This document shows, piece by piece, positions 6,912 through 16,181 of a stretch of DNA of 36,998 nucleotides (its first letter is position 1; every line of letters begins with the position of its first letter). A program made the translations under genes and the position numbers. The stretch is from Leadbetterella sp. (GTDB lineage: Bacteria; Bacteroidota; Bacteroidia; Cytophagales; Spirosomataceae), in assembly GCA_021740125.1 (NCBI GenBank), contig JAIPAJ010000013.1:1-36998 (forward strand), written 5' to 3'. The notes under the pieces are model-generated. The model saw only the letters and a program-made list of their open reading frames with translations. It was not told the origin of the DNA and searched no databases.

Positions 6912-9881
6912 ATGAAAAAAATATTACTGTTTTTATCCTTGTTTTATTCCATTTCTACATTTGCACAAAGCCAAGTAGAAGTCAATGTAATAGATTTGTT
7001 GACCAATAAGCCCGTAAAAAGCGTTGAGGTTTACCTTGAAACTTACGGTGAAAAAACAATTTTCGGGGTTTCTGACAAGGCCGGTAAGGTAGTTTTTAAA
7101 GATCTTCAAACTACAAAAACCTACAAGGCTTTTACTTTTGCCAACGATAAATATGCTGAGGCATTTGTAGGTAGCATTACGCCGAAAGTGGGAGAGACAA
7201 GTGTTTTTAATTTAGAATTACCTACCATCCGAATTGAACTTTTGGAAGAAGTAAGAATAACTAACTCAAAAAGAGCCAAGATGAACACGCAGAATGCGGA
7301 GGTTTCGTATATAATTCCTAAGGAGGAGATTCAAGCATTGCCCGTGGAAGGTAGAGATATTACCCGTACCCTTATCAGATTGCCCAATCTTACGGTTGCC
7401 ACATTGGGATACGCTGAAGCACCAAATGTTTCTATAAACGGACTTGGAGGTACTTTTACAAACTACCTCATAGACGGAATGGACAATAACGAGCGTTTTC
7501 TTGGAAATGCAAAATTCAACACGCCTATCGGATTTGCGGATGGTATTTCTGTTCTAACCAATAACTATTCAGTAGAATTTGGAAATACAAGTAATGGATT
7601 GGTTAATGTTACCACCCGATCTGGCTCTAACAAACTCACAGGAGAAGCTTTTTATTTGACTCGTCCGGGTTCTATTATTGATTCCAAATCACCTTTCGCT
7701 ACTTTGGACCTTTCAGGTAATCAAGTAAAAGACGGCTTTCAAAGAAATCAAGCTGGTTTTGGATTGGGTGGTGCTTTGAAAAAAGACAAAACGTTTTTCT
7801 ACATAAATTTTGAACAAACGATTGACAAGAAAGACAACTTACTGAATGTTCCACAATTAGGCGTCAACGAAACCGTAACAGGCTTCAATAATTTCACTTA
7901 CAGTTCGGCCAAAATAGATCAAGTTTGGAGCCAAAGATTCAAGTCTTCTTTGAGAGTAAATCATGGAATTTTCGATATTGATCGTCAAGGTGGTGGCTTA
8001 GAAGGAGGAACACTTTTCCCTTCGGCAGCCTCTTCTCAAAAAAACAGAACCTATTTGGTGGCATTGAAAAATGCTTATGTTTTTAGTTCCTATCTTACAG
8101 GTGAAACCAACTTCCAAACTTCTTATTTCAGATGGAACTATCGTGAACCTGTGAATATCAATAGTCCTTCGGTAACCGTTCAAGACCCTAGCGGTGCGAT
8201 TATTGCCACTGTGGGCCAAAGCGGTGCTATTTTTGATGACAAAGAATACACCAATCAGCTTCAGCAAAAACTATTTTATAGACAAGGCAAGCATTCGTTT
8301 AAATTCGGAGCAGAATTCATTACCTCAGATTTTGCTCTGCTTGGCGGAGGAAACACTTTTGGTACTTACACCGTTAGGCTAAACCAAGCTCAGCTGGATG
8401 CCCTTAAAGCCAAAGGTATTAATTCAAGTTTGGATGTGAATGATATTCCAGCAGATGTCCGAGTTATCAATTATGACGTAGAGCTTCAGCCCAATACTTT
8501 TGGAGCCAGACAAAATGTTTTTAGTACCTATCTCGAAGATATTTTTGCGGTCAACAACAAATTAAACCTTACCATGGGTTTAAGGTATGACTATGACAAT
8601 CTTACCAAAGGTGGTGGAAGTCGTGGTGACTTAAACAATATTGCCCCACGCCTGGCTTTCAATTATAAAATTGATGATAGAAATACTTTACGTGGTGGTT
8701 ATGGAATTTTTACAGATAAAATAAAATACTCTATTCATAGTGACGCACTTCAGTTTAGCAGTTCCTCTGCAGATTTTAAGAAACAGTTGAAAGAGTTACA
8801 AAAACTAGGAAAACTTGATCCAAACGCAGATATCAATAAGATTACATTTCCTGGAAATATTAGAGCAACTGCTTCCAACGTTACTTATCTAAACGGTCCG
8901 AGCTACACCGATTTACAATCACGTCGAGATAGACAATTCGTAAACAATATGCGAATTCTAAATCCAAACGGTTTCCAGAATCCTTACTCGCACCAAGTTT
9001 CGTTTGGCTATCAGCATAAGTCAGACGAGGATCATTTGTTTTCTCTCGACTTAAATTATGTTGCAACCAACAATTTATATTATATCAGAAACATAAATGC
9101 ACCATCAGCTTACCCGCTAAATGATCCAAAAAATGTAATAGTAAGAAAAGTTGCGGAGGCGGATTTAACTAGACCTGTTCCGTTAAAATCGGACAGCCGC
9201 GGCCAATATGCAGTAGCTGGAAGCGACACACTTAGAGGTTTTGCAAGAAACGTTTTGATGAACGAAACCGATGGTAAAGCAAGATATTGGGCCATGAATG
9301 TGGTTTATCAAAAACTAAAAGGCGAGGGGAAATTTGCCTATAGAATGAGCTACTCTTTGGCTTTGATAAAAAGTAATACCAGCAGTATCAATACCAGAGC
9401 CAACGATGCGAATAATTATGATGTAGAATATACTTATGATGAAAACGACCGCCGTCATGTGGCCAGCTTTATGTTTTTCTGGTATCCCATCAAAAACCTA
9501 ATAGTTTCACCGGCGTTTCTTGTACAAAGTGGTCAACCTATCACACGTATAGCTGATGCCCGCATTTTTGGAACAACCGACCTCAATGGCGACAATGATT
9601 TCTTTAATCCCGGAGATTATAGTCCAGGTAATATCAGAAATAGCGACAGATTGCCTTGGGCAAATACACTTGACCTTTCAGTGAAATACACATTAATGAA
9701 GCATTTCGAACTTTCGGCTGATATATTTAACCTTTTAAATGCCGTTAACTATTCGGGGTTCAATGTTGTTAGAGGCAATAGCAATCAGTTTATGGTAGGT
9801 GATAAAAGCACAAACACCTATACTTGGAAAGCAGCTTCAGCCCCACGTCAGTTTCAGTTTGGAGCCCGTTACGTTTTTTAA
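6912..9881 (+). CDS. TonB-dependent outer-membrane receptor with carboxypeptidase-regulatory-like N-domain
   Basis: This receptor of about 989 residues imports a ligand across the outer membrane using TonB energy. I chose ATG 6912 because it begins a clean signal peptide (MKKILLFLSLFYSISTFAQ); an upstream TTG-initiated extension would bury it. Next is an Ig-like carboxypeptidase-regulatory domain (about residues 20-110). The plug domain contains IPKEEIQALPVEGRDITRTL, SINGLGGTFTNYLIDGMDNN and an EFGNTSNGLVNVTTRSG end. The beta barrel runs to a C-terminal aromatic, RYVF. No SusD partner gene is adjacent, so it is not a standard SusCD polysaccharide locus. The next gene starts 18 nt downstream, suggesting a shared mRNA with the kinase and nucleoside hydrolase; the ligand may therefore be a nucleoside or related compound, but that is inference. 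Confidence 0.9.
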   Translation: MKKILLFLSLFYSISTFAQSQVEVNVIDLLTNKPVKSVEVYLETYGEKTIFGVSDKAGKVVFKDLQTTKTYKAFTFANDKYAEAFVGSITPKVGETSVFNLELPTIRIELLEEVRITNSKRAKMNTQNAEVSYIIPKEEIQALPVEGRDITRTLIRLPNLTVATLGYAEAPNVSINGLGGTFTNYLIDGMDNNERFLGNAKFNTPIGFADGISVLTNNYSVEFGNTSNGLVNVTTRSGSNKLTGEAFYLTRPGSIIDSKSPFATLDLSGNQVKDGFQRNQAGFGLGGALKKDKTFFYINFEQTIDKKDNLLNVPQLGVNETVTGFNNFTYSSAKIDQVWSQRFKSSLRVNHGIFDIDRQGGGLEGGTLFPSAASSQKNRTYLVALKNAYVFSSYLTGETNFQTSYFRWNYREPVNINSPSVTVQDPSGAIIATVGQSGAIFDDKEYTNQLQQKLFYRQGKHSFKFGAEFITSDFALLGGGNTFGTYTVRLNQAQLDALKAKGINSSLDVNDIPADVRVINYDVELQPNTFGARQNVFSTYLEDIFAVNNKLNLTMGLRYDYDNLTKGGGSRGDLNNIAPRLAFNYKIDDRNTLRGGYGIFTDKIKYSIHSDALQFSSSSADFKKQLKELQKLGKLDPNADINKITFPGNIRATASNVTYLNGPSYTDLQSRRDRQFVNNMRILNPNGFQNPYSHQVSFGYQHKSDEDHLFSLDLNYVATNNLYYIRNINAPSAYPLNDPKNVIVRKVAEADLTRPVPLKSDSRGQYAVAGSDTLRGFARNVLMNETDGKARYWAMNVVYQKLKGEGKFAYRMSYSLALIKSNTSSINTRANDANNYDVEYTYDENDRRHVASFMFFWYPIKNLIVSPAFLVQSGQPITRIADARIFGTTDLNGDNDFFNPGDYSPGNIRNSDRLPWANTLDLSVKYTLMKHFELSADIFNLLNAVNYSGFNVVRGNSNQFMVGDKSTNTYTWKAASAPRQFQFGARYVF

Positions 9882-9899
9882 TATTTAATTCAGTTTGAA

Positions 9900-10895
9900 A
9901 TGATTCTAAGTTTTGATAAAATTGATGAGCTAGAGGTTTACCTCAAATCCAAAAGTTGGTTAGAGGCTAATGAAATATTGACAAAGATTGAAAAACCCGG
10001 TGAAGGCAACATGAATTTCACTATGAGAGTTTACACGTCTCTTGGTAGAACGTTTATCGTTAAGCAGTCGAGAGATTATGTAGAAAAATATCCTACTATT
10101 CCTGCTCCCGCAAATCGAGCTGTAATAGAAGGTCTTTTTATTGAGTTTATCCAACAAAATTCTGTGCTTAGTTCATTCATGCCGAAGCTGTTGGGTTTGG
10201 ATGATGTAAACAATATCATAATTACCGAAGATCTCGGTTTAGCAAATGATTATACTTTTTTGTACAAATCTAACGAAAGATTGAATTCTGAAGATTTAAG
10301 TCAAATGGTCGAATATATAAGCCATTTGCATCATAGTTTTCGAGCTGATTCTCCAGTCCCAGAGTTTGCCAATCGGGGAATGAAAGCTTTGAACCACGAG
10401 CATATATTTTTATACCCTTTTATGGAAGAAAATGGATTCGATTTGGATATTATCCAGCCTAGTTTACAATCCGTGGCCATGGTTTATAAAAAAGATGAAG
10501 AACTCAAAACTATTGTGAAAAACTTAGGTGATAGGTATCTTGCAGATGGACCCTATTTATTGCACGGTGACTATTATCCGGGAAGTTTCTTGAAAACTGA
10601 TTCAGGTGTCAAAATCATTGATCCAGAATTCTGTTTTTATGGGTTAGCCGAGTTTGATTTGGGTGTTTTTATTGCCCATCTAAAAATGAGTGAGCAAAGC
10701 AAAGATATTATGGATGGCGTATGGTTGAATTACAAAAAAGGAGTTGATCTCGACGAGAATCTACTGAATCAGTTTGTTGGGGTAGAAGTCCTTCGGAGAA
10801 TCATAGGATTAGCTCAGTTGCCTCTTTCGCTTAGTTTAGAGACAAAAAAAGTATTGTTAAAAGAAGCCAAAGACTTAATAATGAATAATGTATAG
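9900..10895 (+). CDS. APH-fold phosphotransferase, 5-methylthioribose-kinase-like
   Basis: This is a 331-residue aminoglycoside-phosphotransferase-fold kinase. A glycine-rich start (GEGNMNFTMRV, residues 34-44) precedes the ATP-binding lysine in FIVKQSRDYVEKYP (Lys55). The catalytic loop is LLHGDYYPGSF (His222-Asp224), and the metal-binding site is IIDPEFCFYGLAEFDLG (Asp241). The HGDxxxGS and IDPEFxFYGxxxFDxG blocks are typical of methylthioribose kinase (MtnK), which phosphorylates the sugar freed from methylthioadenosine. It is shorter than MtnK (about 400), and no other methionine-salvage gene is nearby. It sits between a TonB receptor and a nucleoside hydrolase and overlaps the latter's earliest possible start. 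Phosphorylation of a pentose released from a nucleoside is a reasonable guess. Confidence 0.7.
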   Translation: MILSFDKIDELEVYLKSKSWLEANEILTKIEKPGEGNMNFTMRVYTSLGRTFIVKQSRDYVEKYPTIPAPANRAVIEGLFIEFIQQNSVLSSFMPKLLGLDDVNNIIITEDLGLANDYTFLYKSNERLNSEDLSQMVEYISHLHHSFRADSPVPEFANRGMKALNHEHIFLYPFMEENGFDLDIIQPSLQSVAMVYKKDEELKTIVKNLGDRYLADGPYLLHGDYYPGSFLKTDSGVKIIDPEFCFYGLAEFDLGVFIAHLKMSEQSKDIMDGVWLNYKKGVDLDENLLNQFVGVEVLRRIIGLAQLPLSLSLETKKVLLKEAKDLIMNNV

Positions 10896-10896
10896 T

Positions 10897-11859
10897 ATGA
10901 AAAAATTAGTTTTTGTTGGTTTTATTTTAATAGGCTTCTCTGGTTTTTCTCAAAAAAAAATATGGTTTGATACCGACATCATGATCGGGAATCCTGATCG
11001 TGCCCCTCGAGAAGTAGATGACGCCATTACACTCATGATGGCTCTGAAGTTTCAGGATAAAATAAAAATAGAAGGCATTAGCCTAGTCACATATGTGGAT
11101 TACGCTTATGGAATTACCGAAAAAATGCTAAAATGGTATGCTCCAAATCTGAACATTCCTATTTATAAAGGGTCTAATACTTGTATGGACGTAGGTGTAG
11201 AAAATGACGCTACTAAAGCCTTGGCTGCGGCTTTAGAAAAAGAAAAACTTACAATTCTAGCTCTCGGACCAGCCACCAACGTGGCTACGGTATTGAAGAA
11301 TCATCCTGAATTGGCTTCTCAGATTGAGGAAATAGTTTTTTGTGCAGGACGTACTCCAGATTTTCATTTTAAACCGGGTCTGGAACAGCAAACTGTTTCT
11401 GATTATAATTTTGAAAAAGACGTAGAATCTTTCAAGATTGTGTTTGACTCGGGTATAAAGGTTGTGTTATCGGGCTTCGAGGCGAGTGTTTATCTGTTTC
11501 TTGGAAAAACTGACTATGATTTCTTGAACAATAGCTTTGAAGGAGATAAGTGGGTTTACGATTTTTTAAGACCGTGGTCACTACGTCACAAACAATTATT
11601 TGGCAACGACGGTTTTATTCCGTTTGATGTAACGCCTCTAGGTTATTTAACTCATCCACAGTATTTTAAATACTACGAAAACATTCCAGTGGACATTGTC
11701 AATATGGAAAATGATGCTACGATTCCTGCCCATAGGCCAAAAGAAAAAGCCTTTTTGATAGCCTCCAAAGATTCTAAATCCAAGTGGAAATGCCAGTATG
11801 CTTATAAAACTCTTCCAGGTTTTGAAGAAATAGTGTTAGAGTCCTTAAAATATAGGTAA
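10897..11859 (+). CDS. exported inosine-uridine-preferring nucleoside hydrolase family protein
   Basis: The family splits nucleosides into base and ribose. I prefer ATG 10897, which follows the kinase stop by one base and starts a signal peptide (MKKLVFVGFILIGFSGFSQ); an in-frame ATG at 10888 adds only three residues. The calcium-binding N-terminus reads WFDTDIMIGNPDRAPREVDDA (Asp25, Asp27, Asp41, Asp42). This is the family's DTDxGxDDA motif with extra residues inserted, a variant I associate with exported homologues. Other family features are LALGPATNVATVL and a C-terminal GFIPFDVTPLGYLTHP. The mature protein is about 300 residues and should be periplasmic. It is the third gene of the receptor-kinase-hydrolase unit. 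Confidence 0.82.
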   Translation: MKKLVFVGFILIGFSGFSQKKIWFDTDIMIGNPDRAPREVDDAITLMMALKFQDKIKIEGISLVTYVDYAYGITEKMLKWYAPNLNIPIYKGSNTCMDVGVENDATKALAAALEKEKLTILALGPATNVATVLKNHPELASQIEEIVFCAGRTPDFHFKPGLEQQTVSDYNFEKDVESFKIVFDSGIKVVLSGFEASVYLFLGKTDYDFLNNSFEGDKWVYDFLRPWSLRHKQLFGNDGFIPFDVTPLGYLTHPQYFKYYENIPVDIVNMENDATIPAHRPKEKAFLIASKDSKSKWKCQYAYKTLPGFEEIVLESLKYR

Positions 11860-11934
11860 AATCATAAAGAAGTGTTTAACAATGGATTGAAAGCTTTTAT
11901 TGATTCCCATTTTCAGAAAATTTCAAGGCCAAAG

Positions 11935-11965
11935 TTTAGAATATTATAAAAAATCACTATATTTG
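11935..11965 (+). promoter_or_regulatory. Bacteroidota-type promoter of rplS
   Basis: TATATTTG (11958-11965) is an exact TAnnTTTG -7 element. TTTAG (11935-11939) lies 18 bp upstream at the -33 position. The predicted transcript starts near 11969, leaving about 80 nt of leader. Confidence 0.6.
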
Positions 11966-11968
11966 CAC

Positions 11969-12050
11969 CTCGTTTCTGTAAACGCCTCTTTTAGCCTAAA
12001 AGAAGCCTCTTTACTTTCAATAAATTTTTTATCAATAATTTTTTTATTAA
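11969..12050 (+). promoter_or_regulatory. structured 5' leader of rplS
   Basis: The predicted 80-nt leader contains a small GTTT/AAAC hairpin. It also has a palindrome with arms TCTTTTAG (11987-11994) and CTAAAAGA (11996-12003). The octamer GCCTCTTT occurs twice (11984-11991 and 12005-12012), flanking and overlapping the palindrome. This is compatible with feedback control by L19, as known for other ribosomal-protein leaders, but no known leader class is recognised here. Confidence 0.35.
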
Positions 12051-12404
12051 ATGGATTTAATTAAGTTTGTAGAATCAGAATACAGCAGTTCAAGAGCTGG
12101 AATACCTGATTTCAAGGCGGGTGACACTGTTAACGTATTTGTGAAAATATTTGAAGGGAACAAAGAGCGTATTCAGTTGTACCAAGGTGTTGTTATTCAA
12201 AGAAAAAACTTCGGTACTCCAGGTGAGACTTTTACAGTACGTAAAATTTCTAACGGTGTTGGAGTAGAGAGAATCTTCCCAGTTTTGTCACCAAGTATCG
12301 ACAAAATCGAAGTTCTTAGAAGAGGTAAGGTTCGTCGTGCTAAATTGTACTTCCTAAGAGGAAAACATGGTAAAGCTGCGAGAATCAAAGAACTAAAAAA
12401 GTAA
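12051..12404 (+). CDS. rplS: 50S ribosomal protein L19
   Basis: This 117-residue protein is full length for L19, which lies at the interface of the 30S and 50S subunits. It shows the family core [20 protein letters not shown], followed by [13 protein letters not shown], then [18 protein letters not shown] and a basic tail [20 protein letters not shown]. It appears monocistronic: a promoter is 90 bp upstream and a strong terminator follows. In many bacteria rplS is clustered with rpsP, rimM and trmD; those genes are not here. Confidence 0.97.
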   Translation: MDLIKFVESEYSSSRAGIPDFKAGDTVNVFVKIFEGNKERIQLYQGVVIQRKNFGTPGETFTVRKISNGVGVERIFPVLSPSIDKIEVLRRGKVRRAKLYFLRGKHGKAARIKELKK

Positions 12405-12459
12405 GTAACATTGCTTAATAATTTTAAGTAATAGCTTTTTCATAATTTGTGCAAAAAAC

Positions 12460-12487
12460 GTCATCTCTTTGAGATGACTTTTTTTTT
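12460..12487 (+). terminator. intrinsic terminator after rplS
   Basis: Perfect 8-bp stem GTCATCTC (12460-12467) / GAGATGAC (12471-12478) with a TTT loop, followed by nine T residues. The preceding A run can pair with the T tract, so it may also work in reverse. Confidence 0.93.
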
Positions 12488-12599
12488 GCCGCCAAAGTTT
12501 GTCTCCTCACAAATTAAAAACCATTAAAGTTCATTAACCATCGAACTTTTTCAATCAGAATAATATTACTTTTATAACTTAATAGCAAAGCTTCTTTTT

Positions 12600-13364
12600 A
12601 TGTCCAAATTTTTTAAATATCAAGGAACAGGTAATGACTTCGTGATGATTGATAATCGTGAGGGGGGATTTAACGATTCTATAAAAAATGTGGCGTTTCT
12701 GTGTCATAGAAGATTCGGAATAGGAGCTGATGGGTTGATTTTGATAGAAAAAGCTGATGGGTTTGATTTCAGAATGCGATATTTCAACGCCGACGGAAAT
12801 GAAGGAAGCATGTGCGGTAATGGAGGAAGATGTGCAGTGAAGTTTGCCTCTGACTTAGGTATTTTCGAAACGACCACCAGTTTTATAGCTGTTGACGGCC
12901 CGCACAATGCCATGGTAGAAAATGATGAAGTTTCTTTGGGTATGATTGACGTAGAAGAAATAATTGATGAGACCAACGGATATTTTCTCAACACTGGTTC
13001 TCCGCACCTGGTTATATTTCAAGAAAACCTGGATAGTTTGGATGTAAAAACGCAAGGAGCTGCTATTAGATACAGCGATTATTGGCTTTCAAGAGGTGGT
13101 GTAAATGTGAATTTTGTACAAGTCATTAACAATGAAAATTTAAAAGTCAGAACCTACGAAAGAGGTGTTGAAGATGAGACGTTTTCTTGTGGAACTGGAG
13201 TGACGGCCGCAGCGATAGCGTCATCAGTAAAGAAAGGATTGTCTCAAAAAATCAAAATACAAACACTTGGTGGCAAACTCGAAGTGAGTTTTGAAGGAGA
13301 ACAAAAATTCTCTCAAATCCTATTGAAGGGCCCTGCATTGTTTGTATTCAAGGGTGATGTATAG
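12600..13364 (+). CDS. dapF: diaminopimelate epimerase
   Basis: This 254-residue cytoplasmic enzyme converts LL- to meso-diaminopimelate, for lysine and peptidoglycan synthesis. The start KYQGTGNDFVMIDN is diagnostic. Both catalytic cysteines are present: Cys72 in MCGNGGRC and Cys197 in SCGTGVTA. Substrate-binding segments RYFNADGNEGS and VRTYERGVEDET are intact. The length is slightly short for the family (about 270) because of compact loops. It lies between the rplS terminator and the 200-nt upstream region of rho; no terminator is evident after it, so read-through into rho is possible. Confidence 0.96.
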   Translation: MSKFFKYQGTGNDFVMIDNREGGFNDSIKNVAFLCHRRFGIGADGLILIEKADGFDFRMRYFNADGNEGSMCGNGGRCAVKFASDLGIFETTTSFIAVDGPHNAMVENDEVSLGMIDVEEIIDETNGYFLNTGSPHLVIFQENLDSLDVKTQGAAIRYSDYWLSRGGVNVNFVQVINNENLKVRTYERGVEDETFSCGTGVTAAAIASSVKKGLSQKIKIQTLGGKLEVSFEGEQKFSQILLKGPALFVFKGDV

Positions 13365-13568
13365 TATTTATTAATATTTTTAGCTTTTTTTTTGTTGGTA
13401 AAGATTTTAATGCTTAAAATTGCGAACGAAATCAAAAATTACTGCTAAGGGACTTCTTCCGATTCGTAATTTCAAAATCCGAAATATTCTAGATTTTTTC
13501 AAACCAAGCGTTTAATGTATTCATAAGTACTTTAACAACCCTCATTGTTTTTCCAAAACAAAATTTCT

Positions 13569-15362
13569 ATGTACAATCAAGAAGATTTGAAGCTAAAACT
13601 TCTGTCAGAACTTAAAAGCATTTCAGCTGAACTAGGCATTGAATTAGACAAAGGTGCCGCAAAAAAAGACATTATTCAGAAAATCGTGGATCATAATCCA
13701 CAAACCACACAAGAAGTTAAAACTGAAGAAAAGCCTCTAAAATCAACCAAGGTTAAGCCACAAGGACAGGCACTTACAAACGTAAGACCATCTCAGAATC
13801 CACTCTCGATGGAGCCCGAGGATAAAGGACCTCGACTGAGAAAAAGAATTACTCGGGTAGTGACTGACGATACCATGTCTACGGATACTCCCGAATTGGT
13901 AAACGCCCCAGTCGTTGAAGAAAAGCCAGAAGAGCACAAACCGATTATTGCGGAGTTTAAAAGACCAGAATTTAGAAAACCAGATAACCGTAAAACAGAG
14001 GCTCCAAAAGAGAACAAAATGGTTGACACGGATATTCAGCCAGATTCAAACGAAATTATAGATATAGATATATCAGATGAAATTGATATTTCTGATTTAA
14101 TAGAAGAGATTCCAGACATAACTGACGAGGATTTGGGATTGCCAGGTGAGGAAGTCTTAACCAATGAGCAAAAACAAGATGCTAAAAAGAAAGAAGACTA
14201 CGGTCGCTCTATAAAAAAGCAATTTAATAACTTAGTAAAAGAGTTTGATGGGCTAATTGAGAACATTGGCGTATTAGAAATCATGAGTGAAGGAAGTTAT
14301 GGCTTCTTACGTTCTGCAGATTATAATTACTTAGCCAGCCCAGACGATATATATGTTTCGCCATCTCAAATTAAGCTTTTTGGACTGAAAACTGGTGATA
14401 CCATTCATGGGTCTATTAGGCCTCCCAAAGACGGCGAGAAATATTTTGCTTTACTGAAAGTACTTTCGGTAAATGGGAAAACAACAGAGGAAATTCGTGA
14501 CAGAATTCCTTTTGAATACCTCACACCATTGTTTCCGCAAGAAAAACTTAACTTAAGTACAAGGTCAGATGTAATGTCTACGCGTGTGTTGGATTTGTTT
14601 TCACCAATTGGCAAAGGCCAAAGGGGAATGATAGTAGCCCAACCTAAGACTGGTAAGACAGTTTTGTTGAAAGAAATTGCCAATGCTATAACGATCAATC
14701 ATCCAGAGGTTTATTTGATTATCCTTTTGATAGATGAAAGACCGGAGGAGGTAACTGATATGCAACGCAGTGTAAAGGCCGAGGTTATCTCATCTACATT
14801 TGATGAGACTGCCGAAAAACACGTAAAAGTATCGAATTTAGTTCTTGAAAAAGCCAAAAGATTGGTGGAATCAGGTCACGATGTGGTGATTTTATTGGAC
14901 TCCATCACGCGTTTGGCTCGTGCCTACAATACTGTGATGCCTTCTTCAGGTAAGATACTTTCGGGTGGTGTGGATGCTAATGCATTACATAAGCCAAAAA
15001 GATTCTTTGGAGCTGCTAGAAAAATAGAAAACGGAGGTTCATTGACGATTGTGGCTACAGCCCTGATTGATACAGGTTCTAAAATGGACGAAGTTATCTT
15101 TGAGGAATTCAAAGGTACAGGTAACATGGAACTTCAGCTGGATCGTAGATTGGCCAACAAGCGAGTTTATCCTTCTATCGATATATTGGCGTCAGGCACG
15201 CGTAGAGAAGATCTTCTAATGGACAAAGATGAGTTGCAGAGAGTTTGGTTACTAAGAAAATATATGGCAGACATGAATCCTATGGAAACAATGGAATTCC
15301 TGCTTTCTAAAATGAAAGGCACAAAAACCAACCAAGAATTTTTGATGACCATGAATAGATAG
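13569..15362 (+). CDS. rho: transcription termination factor Rho with long charged N-terminal insert
   Basis: This protein of about 597 residues is a hexameric RNA helicase that ends transcription. ATG 13569 begins [17 protein letters not shown], the start of the Rho_N helical domain; an upstream in-frame ATG at 13545 would only add eight unlikely residues. Residues about 45-215 are a low-complexity, charged and proline-rich insert containing an [20 protein letters not shown]-type acidic run. The cold-shock RNA-binding fold follows ([16 protein letters not shown]). The ATPase core has PKTGKTVLL (Walker A Lys363) and [16 protein letters not shown], then the Q/R-loop region with [24 protein letters not shown]. 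coli Rho has 419 residues, so the insert accounts for nearly all the extra length. Such inserts are known in Bacteroidota Rho and can affect RNA binding or phase separation. Confidence 0.96.
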   Translation: MYNQEDLKLKLLSELKSISAELGIELDKGAAKKDIIQKIVDHNPQTTQEVKTEEKPLKSTKVKPQGQALTNVRPSQNPLSMEPEDKGPRLRKRITRVVTDDTMSTDTPELVNAPVVEEKPEEHKPIIAEFKRPEFRKPDNRKTEAPKENKMVDTDIQPDSNEIIDIDISDEIDISDLIEEIPDITDEDLGLPGEEVLTNEQKQDAKKKEDYGRSIKKQFNNLVKEFDGLIENIGVLEIMSEGSYGFLRSADYNYLASPDDIYVSPSQIKLFGLKTGDTIHGSIRPPKDGEKYFALLKVLSVNGKTTEEIRDRIPFEYLTPLFPQEKLNLSTRSDVMSTRVLDLFSPIGKGQRGMIVAQPKTGKTVLLKEIANAITINHPEVYLIILLIDERPEEVTDMQRSVKAEVISSTFDETAEKHVKVSNLVLEKAKRLVESGHDVVILLDSITRLARAYNTVMPSSGKILSGGVDANALHKPKRFFGAARKIENGGSLTIVATALIDTGSKMDEVIFEEFKGTGNMELQLDRRLANKRVYPSIDILASGTRREDLLMDKDELQRVWLLRKYMADMNPMETMEFLLSKMKGTKTNQEFLMTMNR

Positions 15363-15382
15363 TCATATTTAAATATTCAAAG

Positions 15383-15413
15383 AAAAGGAAGCCAATAGTG
15401 TCTTCCTTTTTTT
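15383..15413 (+). terminator. intrinsic terminator after rho
   Basis: AAAAGGAAG (15383-15391) pairs with CTTCCTTTT (15402-15410) around a 10-nt loop, with further T residues to 15413. It lies 20 bp after the rho stop. Confidence 0.85.
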
Positions 15414-15611
15414 ATGGTTTATTTTTCTAATTTCAATAGAGTAAATGCACAAGAATTAAGAAAAAATTATTTAAAGTGTTGATTATTAATAGATATTAAT
15501 GATATTTTTTTGTTACTTTTTTCAAAATAAGCGTCCTAATTATTGACTTTATTAAATTTTGTTTTAAATTGAACTATTAATTTGTTTATTAACTAACCCC
15601 TTGTCTTAATC

Positions 15612-16157
15612 ATGAATAGATTATTGATTCCGCTATTGATTTTGTTTGGGTCATTACTTTTTAGTTGGTTTTGGAATTGTAACAGGAAGGACTATTGCCC
15701 TGATTGTCAACCAAAAGCTGCTGTAACTGCTGCACCAATTTTGGCAGATACTGTAAATGTGGCCGCCCAAGCTGAAGATACGACTCAAGCAAATCCTACT
15801 CCTGAGGAAAAAGTCCTCTTTGAACCTCTCGATGTTTATTTCCAATCTGGTAAATCCTCTATCATTCGTACGGAGGAAATAGATAATTGGTTAGAAACCG
15901 CCAAAAAATATCTAGAAAAAAATCCAAATGAAAAGCTAAGTTTGACTGGTCATACCGACAGTGATGGTGATGATGCCTCAAATATCAGCCTCTCAGAGAG
16001 AAGGGCCGCCATCGTAAAAGGAATTCTCGCAAAACAAGGTTTCAATTCTGACAATCTGCAGCTGATTGGTAAAGGAGAATCTGAACCAATTGCAGATAAT
16101 GACACCCCAGAAAACAAGGCAAAAAACAGACGAGTATCAATTAGACTTATTAAATAA
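15612..16157 (+). CDS. OmpA-family peptidoglycan-binding protein with N-terminal membrane anchor
   Basis: This 181-residue envelope protein has one N-terminal hydrophobic helix (LLIPLLILFGSLLFSWFW), then Cys23 and a CPDC pair (Cys29/Cys32). An Ala/Thr/Pro-rich linker (about 33-75) leads to a C-terminal OmpA domain (about 78-181). That domain carries the diaminopimelate-binding residues in LTGHTDSDGDDASNISLSERRA and in KNRRVSIRL. It has no beta barrel. Cys23 is not in a convincing lipobox, so a retained signal anchor is more likely than lipidation. The next gene starts 24 nt downstream and is also membrane anchored; the two probably form an operon ending at the terminator near 16770. Confidence 0.85.
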   Translation: MNRLLIPLLILFGSLLFSWFWNCNRKDYCPDCQPKAAVTAAPILADTVNVAAQAEDTTQANPTPEEKVLFEPLDVYFQSGKSSIIRTEEIDNWLETAKKYLEKNPNEKLSLTGHTDSDGDDASNISLSERRAAIVKGILAKQGFNSDNLQLIGKGESEPIADNDTPENKAKNRRVSIRLIK

Positions 16158-16181
16158 TACAATATCAAAAACCTTACGTAT

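Noticed and set aside
13545-13568. Upstream ATG for rho
   Set aside because: Adds only eight residues with no similarity to Rho; ATG 13569 begins the Rho_N domain directly.
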